From: JBNPEO01 sp050490315
GTDB taxonomy: Bacteria > Actinomycetota > Actinomycetes > Actinomycetales > Micrococcaceae
Assembly (NCBI RefSeq): GCF_050490315.1
Contig: NZ_JBNPEO010000007.1
Span: forward strand, 81,955 to 145,954
Direction of reading: 5' to 3'
Length of the DNA: 64,000 nt
Shown here: positions 9,081 to 19,090 of the stretch, piece by piece
Numbering within the stretch: position 1 is the stretch's first letter
Layout of the letters: the number at the start of each line of letters is the position of its first letter
Position numbers and translations under genes: made by a program
Notes under the pieces: model-generated
What the model was told of the DNA's origin: nothing
The model's database searches: none
The model's input: the letters and a program-made list of their open reading frames with translations, nothing else

Positions 9081-10199
9081 ATGACTAGCACTCCAACCCA
9101 GCAGCTTTCTGACGCCGGGGTTTCAATTTGGCTCGACGACCTTTCCCGCCAGCGCCTGACCTCCGGCAGCTTGAAGAAACTCATCGAGGAAAAGAACGTC
9201 GTTGGTGTGACCACCAACCCGAGCATTTTCCAGGCTGCCATCAGCAAGGGCGAAGACTACGCAACTCAGATCACTGAGCTTGCCAAGGCTGGCGCCGACG
9301 TCGAGAAGGCGATTTTCGAAATTACGACGGCGGATGTCGCCGAGGCTTGTGAGCTCTTCGCCCCGATCTACTCGGCTACCGACGGTGTTGACGGCCGCGT
9401 GTCCATCGAAGTTGATCCGCGCAAGGCGTGGGACACCGCTGGCACCATCAAGGAAGCCAAGGAATTGTTCGAGAAGGTTGGTCAGGAAAACGTCCTGATC
9501 AAGATTCCGGCAACCCTCGAAGGCCTCGAAGCCATCACGGCTACTTTGGCGGAGGGCATCAGCGTGAACGTGACATTGATCTTCTCGCTCGAACGCTACC
9601 GTGCAGTTATCAACGCTTTCCAGCTTGGTTTGGAGCAGGCAAAGGAAAACGGTAAGGACCTGAGCAAAATTCACTCGGTCGCTTCGTTCTTTGTTTCTCG
9701 CGTTGACACCGAGATCGACAAGCGTCTCGATGCACTGGGCACCCCTGCAGCACTTGCTCTCAAGGGCAAGGCCGGCGTTGCTAATGCTCGCTTGGCTTAC
9801 CAGGTTTACCAGGAGCTCTTCGCAACCGAGCGTTGGAGCGTTTTGGCCAACGCTGGCGCACGCGAACAGCGTCCGCTGTGGGCATCCACCGGTGTGAAGG
9901 ATCCGGCTTACCCGGACACCTTGTACGTCACGGAACTTGTTGCAGCAGGTGTTGTAAACACCATGCCGGAAAAGACCTTGGACGCTACTTTTGATCACGC
10001 AGCCGTCACTGGCGACACGATCACTCGCGGCTACGACGACGCCAACGCTACGTTGAATGCTCTTGAAGAGTTGGGCATTTCTTACAACGAGGTTGTGGCT
10101 TTGCTAGAGACCGAGGGCTTGGACAAGTTTGTGGCCAGCTGGAAGGAACTGCTGGCCGACGTTGATTCGGTCCTAGCAGACGCACGGAAGGACGCTTAA
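9081..10199 (+). CDS. tal: Transaldolase
   Basis: A 372-residue class I transaldolase exchanging three-carbon units between sugar phosphates in the pentose phosphate pathway. The Schiff-base lysine is K141 in NVLIKIPAT; the N-terminal GVTTNPSIF motif is at residues 42-50, and SVASFFVSRVDTEID follows. Length and sequence match the long actinobacterial TalB2-type enzymes found beside tkt. ATG 9081 has a strong GAGGAG 5-10 bp upstream, which fixes the start even though the frame is open further upstream. It lies 37 bp after tkt and 5 bp before pgi, so one operon is likely. Confidence 0.96.
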   Translation: MTSTPTQQLSDAGVSIWLDDLSRQRLTSGSLKKLIEEKNVVGVTTNPSIFQAAISKGEDYATQITELAKAGADVEKAIFEITTADVAEACELFAPIYSATDGVDGRVSIEVDPRKAWDTAGTIKEAKELFEKVGQENVLIKIPATLEGLEAITATLAEGISVNVTLIFSLERYRAVINAFQLGLEQAKENGKDLSKIHSVASFFVSRVDTEIDKRLDALGTPAALALKGKAGVANARLAYQVYQELFATERWSVLANAGAREQRPLWASTGVKDPAYPDTLYVTELVAAGVVNTMPEKTLDATFDHAAVTGDTITRGYDDANATLNALEELGISYNEVVALLETEGLDKFVASWKELLADVDSVLADARKDA

Positions 10200-10204
10200 G
10201 CATC

Positions 10205-11821
10205 ATGAGCACAATCAGCTACGACGCCGCCGGCGCCGCTCTCGACGCGAAGAACCAACACGTACCAACCTTGGTTCAGGAAAAGATCGCAAGCAAGATT
10301 TTTGCTAAGGACGCCACCCTGTGGGGTCAAGATGCAGAATCAGAATCCGCCAAGCGACTGGGGTGGGTTGAAGCGCCTACCATTTCGGCCGCGCTGGTTC
10401 CCGAGATTTTGGCATTGCGCAGCGAGTTCGCTGCCGAGGGCGTCAACCATTTCGTGTTGTGCGGAATGGGTGGTTCGTCTTTGGCGCCCGAGGTAATGAC
10501 GGCAACGGCCGGCGTCGCGCTGACTGTTCTTGATAGCACTGACCCGGAACAGGTCCAGGCGGCTATCCGCGACCGGCTTCAGAGCACCGCAATCGTGGTC
10601 TCATCGAAGTCTGGTTCAACGCTAGAAACCGATTCTCAGCGCAGGATTTTTGAGCAGGAATTCACCAAGGCTGGCATTGACGCGAAGTCTCGCGTTGTCG
10701 TGGTCACCGATCCCGGGTCTCCACTCGATGAGACTTCGCGGGCGGCTGGGTACCGTAAGGTATTCAACGCCGATCCCAACGTGGGTGGCCGATACTCGGC
10801 CCTGACCGCTTTTGGTCTGGTTCCCTCGGGCCTTGCTGGCGTTGATATCCAAGCGTTCCTTGACGAGGCAGAAGAAGCCGCGCAAGCTTTGCGGCAAGAC
10901 TCTGCTGACAACGTTGGTTTGGCATTGGGTGCGGCTCTGGGTGGCACAAGCCCACTGCGCGACAAGATCGTGATCGTTGACAACGGTTCTGGAATTGTGG
11001 GCTTTGCCGATTGGGCAGAACAGTTGATTGCAGAATCAACCGGTAAGAGCGGCACAGGTCTGTTGCCTGTTGTTGCCGACGCATCCTCACCCGAACTGAC
11101 ATCTGGTGCAGGGGACGTTCTGGTAGCTCACTTGGTGGCTTCCGACTCTGAGCTCACGCTGACCGGTAACGAAGTCGCCATCGCTGGCGGCCTTCCTACC
11201 CAGATGATGGTGTGGGAATTCGCTACTGCTGTTGCTGGCCGGCTTTTGGGGATCAACCCCTTTGACCAGCCAGATGTCGAAGCAGCGAAGGCTGCAGCCC
11301 GCGGTTTGCTTGATGCACAGCCTGAGCCAGTTGCCGCTAACTTTGTGGATGGGGCCATTGAGGTTCGTGGAGGTGACTGGTTGGGTGAGTCCAGCACGGT
11401 TGCCCAAGCACTTGAAGCTACCTTAGGCCAGCTCGATGCCAATGGTTACTTGAGCGTCCAGGCCTACCTTGACCGAATTGCCTACCCGCAGCTGTCCGAG
11501 GTGCGCAATACGCTCGCAGCCACCACCGGACGTCCTGTGACGTTTGGCTGGGGCCCGCGTTTCTTGCACTCCACAGGTCAGTTCCACAAGGGTGGTCCCG
11601 CGATCGGTGTCTTTGTTCAAATCACAGCAGAGTCAACTGAGGACCTAGCTATTCCGGAGCGTCCGTTCACCTTTGGAGAGCTGATCTCCGCACAGGCTGC
11701 TGGCGATGCACAGGTTCTGGCCGACCACGGCCGCCCCGTGCTGCGTTTGCACTTGCGTGACCGTGCCGCCGGTGTACAGCAATTGCTGGACATCGTTGCA
11801 GCACTGGATTCATCTAAGTAA
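10205..11821 (+). CDS. pgi: Glucose-6-phosphate isomerase
   Basis: A 538-residue SIS-fold isomerase interconverting glucose 6-phosphate and fructose 6-phosphate. The sugar-phosphate-binding loop SSKSGSTLET is visible near residue 130, and a second SIS lobe follows. The sequence belongs to the divergent actinobacterial type placed between tal and zwf rather than to the canonical eukaryote-like Pgi, so the call uses motif and context together. The start ATG 10205 lies 5 bp after the tal stop, with AAGGA inside the end of tal. A hairpin follows the stop. Confidence 0.9.
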   Translation: MSTISYDAAGAALDAKNQHVPTLVQEKIASKIFAKDATLWGQDAESESAKRLGWVEAPTISAALVPEILALRSEFAAEGVNHFVLCGMGGSSLAPEVMTATAGVALTVLDSTDPEQVQAAIRDRLQSTAIVVSSKSGSTLETDSQRRIFEQEFTKAGIDAKSRVVVVTDPGSPLDETSRAAGYRKVFNADPNVGGRYSALTAFGLVPSGLAGVDIQAFLDEAEEAAQALRQDSADNVGLALGAALGGTSPLRDKIVIVDNGSGIVGFADWAEQLIAESTGKSGTGLLPVVADASSPELTSGAGDVLVAHLVASDSELTLTGNEVAIAGGLPTQMMVWEFATAVAGRLLGINPFDQPDVEAAKAAARGLLDAQPEPVAANFVDGAIEVRGGDWLGESSTVAQALEATLGQLDANGYLSVQAYLDRIAYPQLSEVRNTLAATTGRPVTFGWGPRFLHSTGQFHKGGPAIGVFVQITAESTEDLAIPERPFTFGELISAQAAGDAQVLADHGRPVLRLHLRDRAAGVQQLLDIVAALDSSK

Positions 11822-11827
11822 TTTCTA

Positions 11828-11852
11828 GGGGCCGTCCCGGTGGGGCGGCCCC
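11828..11852 (+). terminator. GC hairpin after pgi
   Basis: GGGGCCG pairs with CGGCCCC around an 11-base loop, 7 bp past the pgi stop. There is no T-run, and zwf starts 30 bp downstream, so it may act as an attenuator or RNA-processing site rather than a full terminator. Confidence 0.5.
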
Positions 11853-11882
11853 TCCCCTAATTAGTAAGGCTCCCAACACGTT

Positions 11883-13445
11883 ATGCCACTCTCGGAGAAC
11901 GGCAAGTGGTTCGGGGGTTCAGCGGCACGCAATCCATTGCGCGATCCGCGGGACCGTCGTCTCAACCGCATTGCCGGACCATCGTCCCTCGTCCTTTTCG
12001 GCGTTACCGGTGACCTAGCTCGTAAGAAGCTAATGCCGGCTGTTTATGATCTTGCCAATCGTGGTTTGTTGCCGCCCAGCTTTGCGTTGGTTGGTTTTGC
12101 GCGCAGGCAGTGGGAGAACGAGGATTTTGCCGCCGAAGTTAAAGAATCGGTGATGGCGCACTCGCGCACACCCTTTGACGAAACGGTGTGGGCACAGTTG
12201 TCTGAAGGTATTCGTTTTGTCCAGGGGGAATTCGATGACGACGAGGCTTTTGAACGCCTCAAGGACACCATCGCAGAACTCGACGAACAGCGCGGTACTC
12301 GCGGTAACCATGCGTTCTATCTCTCCATCCCGCCCAAGGCTTTTGAACTCGTGTGCAAGCAGTTGTCTGCACATGGTCTGGCCGCTGCAGAAGACGGCAA
12401 ATGGCGCCGCGTTGTGATCGAGAAGCCTTTTGGCCACGATCTTGTATCTGCCCGGGCTTTGAACGACATTGTTGAGTCAGTGTTCCCGCCGGACTCGGTG
12501 TTCCGCATTGACCACTACTTGGGCAAGGAAACCGTTCAGAACATCCTCGCCTTGCGTTTTGCCAACCAGCTTTTTGAGCCGTTGTGGAACGCAAACTACG
12601 TTGATCACGTCCAAATCACCATGGCCGAAGACATTGGCACCGGTGGCCGGGCCGGATATTACGACGGCGTGGGTGCTGCCCGTGACGTCATTCAGAACCA
12701 CTTGCTACAGCTTTTGGCCCTGACAGCCATGGAAGAACCCATCTCCTTTAACGCCGAAGACCTTCGCGCTGAAAAGGAAAAGGTACTCGCAGCTGTTAAG
12801 TTGCCTGAGGACTTGTCTCAGCACTCCGCACGCGGCCAGTTCGCCGGTGGCTTGCAGGGTGGGGAAGAAGTGCTTGGTTACCTTCAAGAAGAGGGTATCC
12901 CTGCTGACTCCACAACTGAGACCTTCGCTGCTATCCGTTTGGATATCAACACTCGCCGTTGGAACGGTGTGCCCTTCTACTTGCGTGCCGGCAAGCGTTT
13001 GGGCCGCCGCGTGACAGAAATCGCCGTTGTCTTTAAGCGTGCGCCTAACCTGCTGTTCCGTGACCACGGTGAAGACGATTTCGGTCAGAATGCCGTAGTG
13101 ATTCGTGTGCAGCCTGACGAAGGTGCCACGATTCGTTTCGGTTCCAAGGTGCCGGGTACTCAGATGGAAGTCCGCGATGTCACCATGGACTTCGGCTACG
13201 GGCACTCCTTTACCGAATCCAGCCCGGAAGCTTACGAACGTCTGATTCTGGACGTTCTTTTGGGAGAGCCGCCGCTGTTCCCGCGTCACCAAGAAGTGGA
13301 ATTGTCCTGGAAGATTTTGGACCCGTTTGAGGACTACTGGGCCAGCTTGGGTATTCAGCCTGAGCCTTACGCACCCGGCAGCTGGGGACCTGCCTCTGCT
13401 GATGAATTGTTGGCTCGCGATGGACGGAGCTGGAGAAGGCCATGA
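11883..13445 (+). CDS. zwf: Glucose-6-phosphate 1-dehydrogenase
   Basis: A 520-residue NADP-dependent dehydrogenase making 6-phosphogluconolactone, the entry step of the oxidative pentose phosphate pathway. The nucleotide-binding loop GVTGDLARKKLMPA is at residues 40-53 and the substrate-binding motif RIDHYLGKE is near 208-216 with H211. The C-terminal domain has typical FYLRAGKRL and WKILDPFEDYW segments. The stop overlaps the opcA start by 4 bp (ATGA), matching the functional link with OpcA. The start ATG 11883 is kept; the first 30 residues are variable. Confidence 0.97.
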   Translation: MPLSENGKWFGGSAARNPLRDPRDRRLNRIAGPSSLVLFGVTGDLARKKLMPAVYDLANRGLLPPSFALVGFARRQWENEDFAAEVKESVMAHSRTPFDETVWAQLSEGIRFVQGEFDDDEAFERLKDTIAELDEQRGTRGNHAFYLSIPPKAFELVCKQLSAHGLAAAEDGKWRRVVIEKPFGHDLVSARALNDIVESVFPPDSVFRIDHYLGKETVQNILALRFANQLFEPLWNANYVDHVQITMAEDIGTGGRAGYYDGVGAARDVIQNHLLQLLALTAMEEPISFNAEDLRAEKEKVLAAVKLPEDLSQHSARGQFAGGLQGGEEVLGYLQEEGIPADSTTETFAAIRLDINTRRWNGVPFYLRAGKRLGRRVTEIAVVFKRAPNLLFRDHGEDDFGQNAVVIRVQPDEGATIRFGSKVPGTQMEVRDVTMDFGYGHSFTESSPEAYERLILDVLLGEPPLFPRHQEVELSWKILDPFEDYWASLGIQPEPYAPGSWGPASADELLARDGRSWRRP

Positions 13446-14383
13446 TTGTAGATCTACCAAATACCACCACATCAAAAATCTCAAAGAAAATCATGTCCTT
13501 GCGCGAGCAAGGCGGCGTGATCGCTTTGGGTCGAGTAATGACCCTTGTGGTCATTACAAAGTCTGGGCTTGAAGAAGAAGCCATTGAAGCCGCCAACGAC
13601 GCGAGCCGGGAACACCCTTGCCGCATCATTGTGATGGCTGACGCTGGTGCTGAAGCCGAGGACCGTCTTGATGCTCAGATCCGGGTTGGCGGTGACGCTG
13701 GTGCCTCTGAGGTGATTGTGTTGCGCGGCTACGGACGTCTGTCCCGCGAAAGCGAGTCTTTGGTTGCGGCCCTGTTACTGCCCGACGCACCGATTGTGGC
13801 CTGGTGGCCGCACGGAGCTCCGAAGAACGCAGGTGCAACGTCCATTGGGCGTATTGCCCATCGCCGCATAACCGACTCGGCCAATGAGCCCGAGCCGTTA
13901 GCAGCTTTGAGCAACATTTCTGAGACCTACCGTGCAGGTGACACAGACCTTGCCTGGACTCGTCTAACCAACTGGCGCATTCAGCTTGCAGCGGTTCTGG
14001 ATCAAGTTGAAGAATCGCCCATCACTGCGATTACCGTTGAGGGTGCAAGCGATTCGCCCAGCACATTGTTGTTGGCTGCATGGTTGACGCTTGCGCTGAA
14101 TGCACCGGTCACGATTGTGGCTGATCCTGCTGGTACAGGAATTCGGCGTGTACGTTTGAGTCGACCTGCCGGTGACGTACAGTTGTTCCGACCGGGTCTC
14201 AACGTTGCAGAACTGAGCCAGCCGGGCCAAGCCGTTCAGCGTATTTCGCTGCCGCGCCGAAGCCTGCGTGACTGTTTGGCAGAAGAACTGCGACGCCTGG
14301 ACCCGGATGAAGTGTTCGGTGAGGTGATCACTTTGGGATTGCCACGGACTAACCAGAGGAGTGTCAAACCGAGTGAGCGTTGA
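13442..14383 (+). CDS. opcA: OpcA, glucose-6-phosphate dehydrogenase assembly protein
   Basis: A 313-residue protein of the OpcA family, which activates or assembles glucose-6-phosphate dehydrogenase in actinobacteria and cyanobacteria. It begins MIVDLPNTTTSKISKKI and has the conserved VAALLLPDAPIVAWWP segment near residue 115. It has no catalytic motif, as expected. The ATG overlaps the zwf stop (ATGA), so the two proteins are made in coupled amounts. It overlaps the start of pgl by a few bases as well. The zwf-opcA-pgl trio is diagnostic of this operon. Confidence 0.95.
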   Translation: MIVDLPNTTTSKISKKIMSLREQGGVIALGRVMTLVVITKSGLEEEAIEAANDASREHPCRIIVMADAGAEAEDRLDAQIRVGGDAGASEVIVLRGYGRLSRESESLVAALLLPDAPIVAWWPHGAPKNAGATSIGRIAHRRITDSANEPEPLAALSNISETYRAGDTDLAWTRLTNWRIQLAAVLDQVEESPITAITVEGASDSPSTLLLAAWLTLALNAPVTIVADPAGTGIRRVRLSRPAGDVQLFRPGLNVAELSQPGQAVQRISLPRRSLRDCLAEELRRLDPDEVFGEVITLGLPRTNQRSVKPSER

Positions 14384-15191
14384 GCCAAGAGTAAGTATTC
14401 ATCCAAATTCCACAGTGCTGATGGCAGCAATCGCTGCACGTCTGATCACTAAACTGGTTGATGTCCAGGACAAATACGGTGAAGCTACTGTTGTCCTCAC
14501 TGGTGGCACCGTGGGAATCGGCACCTTGCGTGCCGTGGCTGAATCGTCGGCAAGGCCGGCTGTGGACTGGTCAAAGGTCAATTTCTGGTGGGGCGACGAG
14601 CGTTTTGTGGCAGCTGACTCAGCTGACCGTAACGCTCGCCAAGCTCGTGAGGCTTTGCTGTCTCACATCGGTGTTGATGAGGCTCGTGTATTTGAACCTG
14701 GCTCAAGTGACGACTTTGACACAGCAGATGAAGCTGCAGCCGACTACTCAAGGCGTTTGGCCGAGGCCGCTGCTGCCGAGCATGCGCGTGACTACTCCGA
14801 TGACCGTCCGGACGAGCCCGGCACGCTCCCCCGTTTTGACGTGCTGTTACTTGGTGTGGGGCCTGACGCCCACGTTGCTTCGTTGTTCCCTGAGATGGCG
14901 GGTATTCGCGAACGCGAGCGGACTGTTGTTGGGGTGGAGAATTCTCCCAAGCCCCCTGCTGGCCGTATTTCGTTGACCTTGCCGGCGATCAACAACGCAC
15001 AGAACGTGTGGATGGTTGTAGCCGGTGAAGACAAGGCTGGAGCTGTTGGTTTAGCTCTTGCTGGCGCCAATCCATTCCAAGTACCAGCCGCTGGTCCCCG
15101 GGGCCATGCTCAGACTCTGTGGCTTATTGACGAAGCTGCTGCAGCTAAGGTGCCTGCTGCTCTTGTAAAAAAGGAACCATCGCACCACTAG
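14373..15191 (+). CDS. pgl: 6-phosphogluconolactonase
   Basis: A 272-residue Pgl/NagB-fold lactonase that hydrolyses 6-phosphogluconolactone, the product of Zwf. The motifs NFWWGDERFVAADSADRN and LLGVGPDAHVASLFP are both present, the latter with the conserved GxGxDxH-like loop. Start GTG 14373 is preferred because AGAGGA lies 12 bp upstream at 14355-14360; GTG 14361 would leave no spacing to it. The gene begins inside the last codons of opcA (11 bp overlap). A strong bidirectional terminator follows 15 bp after the stop. Confidence 0.95.
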   Translation: MSVEPRVSIHPNSTVLMAAIAARLITKLVDVQDKYGEATVVLTGGTVGIGTLRAVAESSARPAVDWSKVNFWWGDERFVAADSADRNARQAREALLSHIGVDEARVFEPGSSDDFDTADEAAADYSRRLAEAAAAEHARDYSDDRPDEPGTLPRFDVLLLGVGPDAHVASLFPEMAGIRERERTVVGVENSPKPPAGRISLTLPAINNAQNVWMVVAGEDKAGAVGLALAGANPFQVPAAGPRGHAQTLWLIDEAAAAKVPAALVKKEPSHH

Positions 15192-15205
15192 AATGTTGTG
15201 AAAAT

Positions 15206-15246
15206 AAAAGGGCGGTTGCCGGATGTTATCCGGCAACCGCCCTTTT
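15206..15246. terminator. Bidirectional terminator between pgl and secG
   Basis: Perfect 18-bp stem AAAAGGGCGGTTGCCGGA with its complement around a 5-base loop. The A-rich left arm and T-rich right arm make it work for both pgl (plus) and secG (minus). Confidence 0.93.
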
Positions 15247-15260
15247 AGTTTTGTCTAAAT

Positions 15261-15515
15261 TTAGGCACCGTTGCCGTTGAAGCGCATCAGCAGACCGAGC
15301 CCTACGATGACTACGCCCCACGTAACACCCAAAACCACTGTAAAGCGGTTCAGGTTTTTCTCAGCAACGCCGGAAGAGCTCAGACCAGAGGACATACCGC
15401 CACCGAACATGTCCGACAAGCCACCACCGCGGCCTTTGTGAAGCAGGATGAGCAAGGTCAAGAGCAAGCTTGTGATGCCGAGCAAGATCTGAAGAATGAT
15501 TTGAAGAACGTCCAC
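15261..15515 (-). CDS. secG: SecG, preprotein translocase subunit
   Basis: An 84-residue protein with two transmembrane segments (residues about 5-25 and 55-77) separated by the conserved LLHKGRGGGLSDMFGGGMSSGL cytoplasmic loop region. It supports the SecYEG channel during SecA-driven export. The start is GTG 15515, with AAAGG about 6 bp upstream. It follows tpiA on the minus strand, the usual place for secG in actinobacteria (gap-pgk-tpiA-secG). Confidence 0.95.
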   Translation of the reverse strand: MDVLQIILQILLGITSLLLTLLILLHKGRGGGLSDMFGGGMSSGLSSSGVAEKNLNRFTVVLGVTWGVVIVGLGLLMRFNGNGA

Positions 15516-15560
15516 GACGGCCTTTCAGCAGGAGTTGGGAACGGAAACCGTGCGTGAGAC

Positions 15561-16376
15561 CTAGTTGGTCTGAACGTGGCTCTCGAACCTGACAATGTTA
15601 GCAAACTCAGCAGCATCGAGGCTCGCTCCGCCGACCAACACACCGTCAACATCCTCACCGCTGAGAATTGCGGCAACATTATTGGCCTTTACCGAACCAC
15701 CGTAGAGCAGACGAGTCTTGGCGGCAACGTCTTCACCGAACAAGGTAGCCAACTCTGCACGGAGGGCTATGCACATTTCCTGAGCGTCCTCCGGGCCTGC
15801 AACCTCGCCAGTGCCGATAGCCCATACGGGCTCATAAGCCACAACGAGTTCACTCGCTTGCTCCGGGGTCAGCCCGTCAACGCCACCACGCAATTGTGCC
15901 AAGGTGTGTTCCACGTGAGTCCCTGCTTGGCGAATTTCCAAACCTTCACCAACGCACAGGACAGGAGTTACTTCATGGCGGAAGGCTGCCTTGACCTTGG
16001 CGTTGCACGTGGCATCGTCCTCGGCGTGAATGGTGCGTCGCTCACTGTGTCCTACCAGGACGTAGGAGCAACCGAGCTTTGACAAGAACTGACCGGAGAT
16101 GTCACCGGTGTAGGCTCCTGAGTCCTCCGGGGAGAGGTCTTGGCCACCGTAAACAACCTTGAGCTCATCGCCCTGAACCAGGGTCTGTACTCCGCGCAGG
16201 TCAGTGAACGGCGGGAACACAGCAACTTCTGCACGGGAGTAATCGTGCTTGGCGTCGGACAGGGTCCAAGCCAACTTCTGCAACAAGGTGATGCCCTGGA
16301 CGTGGTCCATGTTCATCTTCCAGTTGCCTGCGATCAGGGGCGTACGGTCAAAGTTACCGTTGGTGGACTTGGTCAC
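15561..16376 (-). CDS. tpiA: Triosephosphate isomerase
   Basis: A 271-residue TIM barrel interconverting dihydroxyacetone phosphate and glyceraldehyde 3-phosphate. The catalytic residues are visible: K20 in GNWKMN, H110 in VGHSERR and E182 in VAYEPVWAIGTG; the phosphate-binding GGSVK is near the C-terminus. The frame is open to 16508, but GTG 16376 has GGAGA 7-8 bp upstream and gives the normal length, so the upstream 44 codons are rejected. It is the third gene of the minus-strand glycolytic run. Confidence 0.97.
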   Translation of the reverse strand: MTKSTNGNFDRTPLIAGNWKMNMDHVQGITLLQKLAWTLSDAKHDYSRAEVAVFPPFTDLRGVQTLVQGDELKVVYGGQDLSPEDSGAYTGDISGQFLSKLGCSYVLVGHSERRTIHAEDDATCNAKVKAAFRHEVTPVLCVGEGLEIRQAGTHVEHTLAQLRGGVDGLTPEQASELVVAYEPVWAIGTGEVAGPEDAQEMCIALRAELATLFGEDVAAKTRLLYGGSVKANNVAAILSGEDVDGVLVGGASLDAAEFANIVRFESHVQTN

Positions 16377-16475
16377 TGCATCTCCATTACTGGGAATTGA
16401 ACTGTGCGAATCAAGCTGTACAAAGCAGCCTGGGAAAATATATGAGTGGCCGCTTGGGCCACGTGGTTCAAGCGC

Positions 16476-16507
16476 TGCGCCGGAAAGCACTGGTGCTTCC
16501 CGGCGCA
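16476..16507. other. Strong hairpin between pgk and tpiA
   Basis: TGCGCCGGAAAGCAC and GTGCTTCCCGGCGCA face each other around two bases, a 15-bp stem with one mismatch. No T-run follows in either direction. In the pgk-tpiA spacer this is more likely an mRNA stabiliser or processing site than a terminator. Confidence 0.55.
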
Positions 16508-16558
16508 ATGCCTAGAACCTGTGTGGACCGGGCCGGCTTTATCGGTCCAACACCACCG

Positions 16559-17794
16559 CTAGCGGTCCAGTACCGTCAGCCCTGGCAATTCCTTGCCTTC
16601 AAGGTACTCAAGACTTGCTCCACCACCGGTAGAGATGTGTCCGAACTGGCCGTCTTCAAACCCAAGGGTTCGAACTGCAGCAGCTGAATCGCCACCACCA
16701 ACAACGGTGAAACCGCCCTTGGCGCTAAGTTCAGTCAGTGCCTGAGCAACGGCTTTGGTACCGCCAGCAAATGCTTCAAACTCGAACACACCCATGGGTC
16801 CGTTCCAGAACACCGTTTTGGCTTCACCAATCTGGCGAGCGAACTCGGCGGCAGACTGGGGACCGATGTCCAAGCCAATGCCCTTTGCCCCGAAGGAGCT
16901 GGACTCAATGGCGTCAGCGGCAACGGTCTCGTGGTCAGCGTCGGCAGCGAAGCCGGAAGCCACAATCACGTCAGTGGGAACCACAAACCGGCTTCCAGCA
17001 GCTTCGGCTCGCTTGAGGTATTCCTGGACCACTGGGATCTGGTCTTCTTCGAGCAGGCTAGAAGCAACCTTGTGACCGGATGCTGCCAAGAACGTAAAGA
17101 GCATGCCGCCACCGATAAGCAAGGTGTCCGCCTTGCCCAAGAGGTTGTCGATTACAGCAAGTTTGTCTGACACCTTTGAACCGCCCAGAACAACGACGTA
17201 GGGCCGCTCAGAGTCTTGGGTCAAACGCTTCAGAACATCTACCTCGGTCTTGACCAAGTCACCCTGGTAAGAGGGCAAAAGTGTTGCGACGTCGTAGACG
17301 CTAGCGTGCTTGCGGTGCACAGCGCCGAATGCGTCATCAACAAAGGCGCCGTTATCACCGGTCAGCGCACGGAGCTCGCCTGCGAAGGCGAGGCGATCGG
17401 CGTCGTCCTTGCTGGTTTCACGTGCATCAAATCGGACATTCTCGAGAACTAGCGCTTCACCGTCAGCTAAAGCAGCGGCGCCGGACTTAGCCGACTCCCC
17501 TACCGTGTCAGCAGCTAGAGAAACTGGGAAGCTTGCCAGCTCGGCCAGTCGATCCGCTGCAGGCTTGAGCGAGTACTTCTCCTCAGGGGCGCCCTTGGGG
17601 CGGCCCAAGTGAGCCGTAATCAAAACACGTGCGCCGGCGTCCGTGAGCTTCTGCAGTACCGGCAGAGAGGCCTTGATGCGGCCATCGTCAGTCACTGTAG
17701 AGCCGTCGAGCGGCACATTCAGGTCACTTCTGACCAGAATGTACCGCCCGCGGACACCTTCAGCGATGAGTTCGTTGAGGGTGTGAAATGTCAT
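16559..17794 (-). CDS. pgk: Phosphoglycerate kinase
   Basis: A 411-residue two-lobed kinase catalysing ATP formation from 1,3-bisphosphoglycerate. The N-terminal motif YILVRSDLNVPLDG binds 3-phosphoglycerate; the hinge and C-lobe carry VLGGSKVSDK and the nucleotide-binding GGGDSAAAV. The ATG at 17794 is 9 bp after the gap stop, so gap and pgk are cotranscribed. A 182-bp spacer with a hairpin separates it from tpiA. Length and order are standard. Confidence 0.97.
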   Translation of the reverse strand: MTFHTLNELIAEGVRGRYILVRSDLNVPLDGSTVTDDGRIKASLPVLQKLTDAGARVLITAHLGRPKGAPEEKYSLKPAADRLAELASFPVSLAADTVGESAKSGAAALADGEALVLENVRFDARETSKDDADRLAFAGELRALTGDNGAFVDDAFGAVHRKHASVYDVATLLPSYQGDLVKTEVDVLKRLTQDSERPYVVVLGGSKVSDKLAVIDNLLGKADTLLIGGGMLFTFLAASGHKVASSLLEEDQIPVVQEYLKRAEAAGSRFVVPTDVIVASGFAADADHETVAADAIESSSFGAKGIGLDIGPQSAAEFARQIGEAKTVFWNGPMGVFEFEAFAGGTKAVAQALTELSAKGGFTVVGGGDSAAAVRTLGFEDGQFGHISTGGGASLEYLEGKELPGLTVLDR

Positions 17795-17803
17795 GAATCT
17801 ACC

Positions 17804-18814
<1,011 letters not shown>

Positions 18815-18977
18815 TTTTGAATCTCCTCGGTGCTATACAGCACGCCTAGATGAGTCGGAATATGGCGTCCGACTTACAGATCCCGCACGCCATTGGGCAG
18901 AGATTATTACCGTTCTGGAATTCAGCCAGCCACATTCTGAAGGCCTGCTGTCTTCCGTGATCCATCTTACGTTCAAG

Positions 18978-19011
18978 AACGCCTGCCCCGGCAAGTGCCG
19001 GGGCAGGCGTT
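18978..19011. terminator. Hairpin terminator after sodA
   Basis: Perfect 16-bp stem AACGCCTGCCCCGGCA with its complement around two bases. It lies about 80 bp past the sodA stop and 165 bp upstream of gap, both on the minus strand, so it should insulate gap from sodA. The T-run is short. Confidence 0.75.
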
Positions 19012-19090
19012 TCAAAAATTGGGCTTCAATGACTCTTAGTGTGACGAATGTTACGTTGCCGTTTCGTCCAAATCACCGGTGCCCTTGGTG

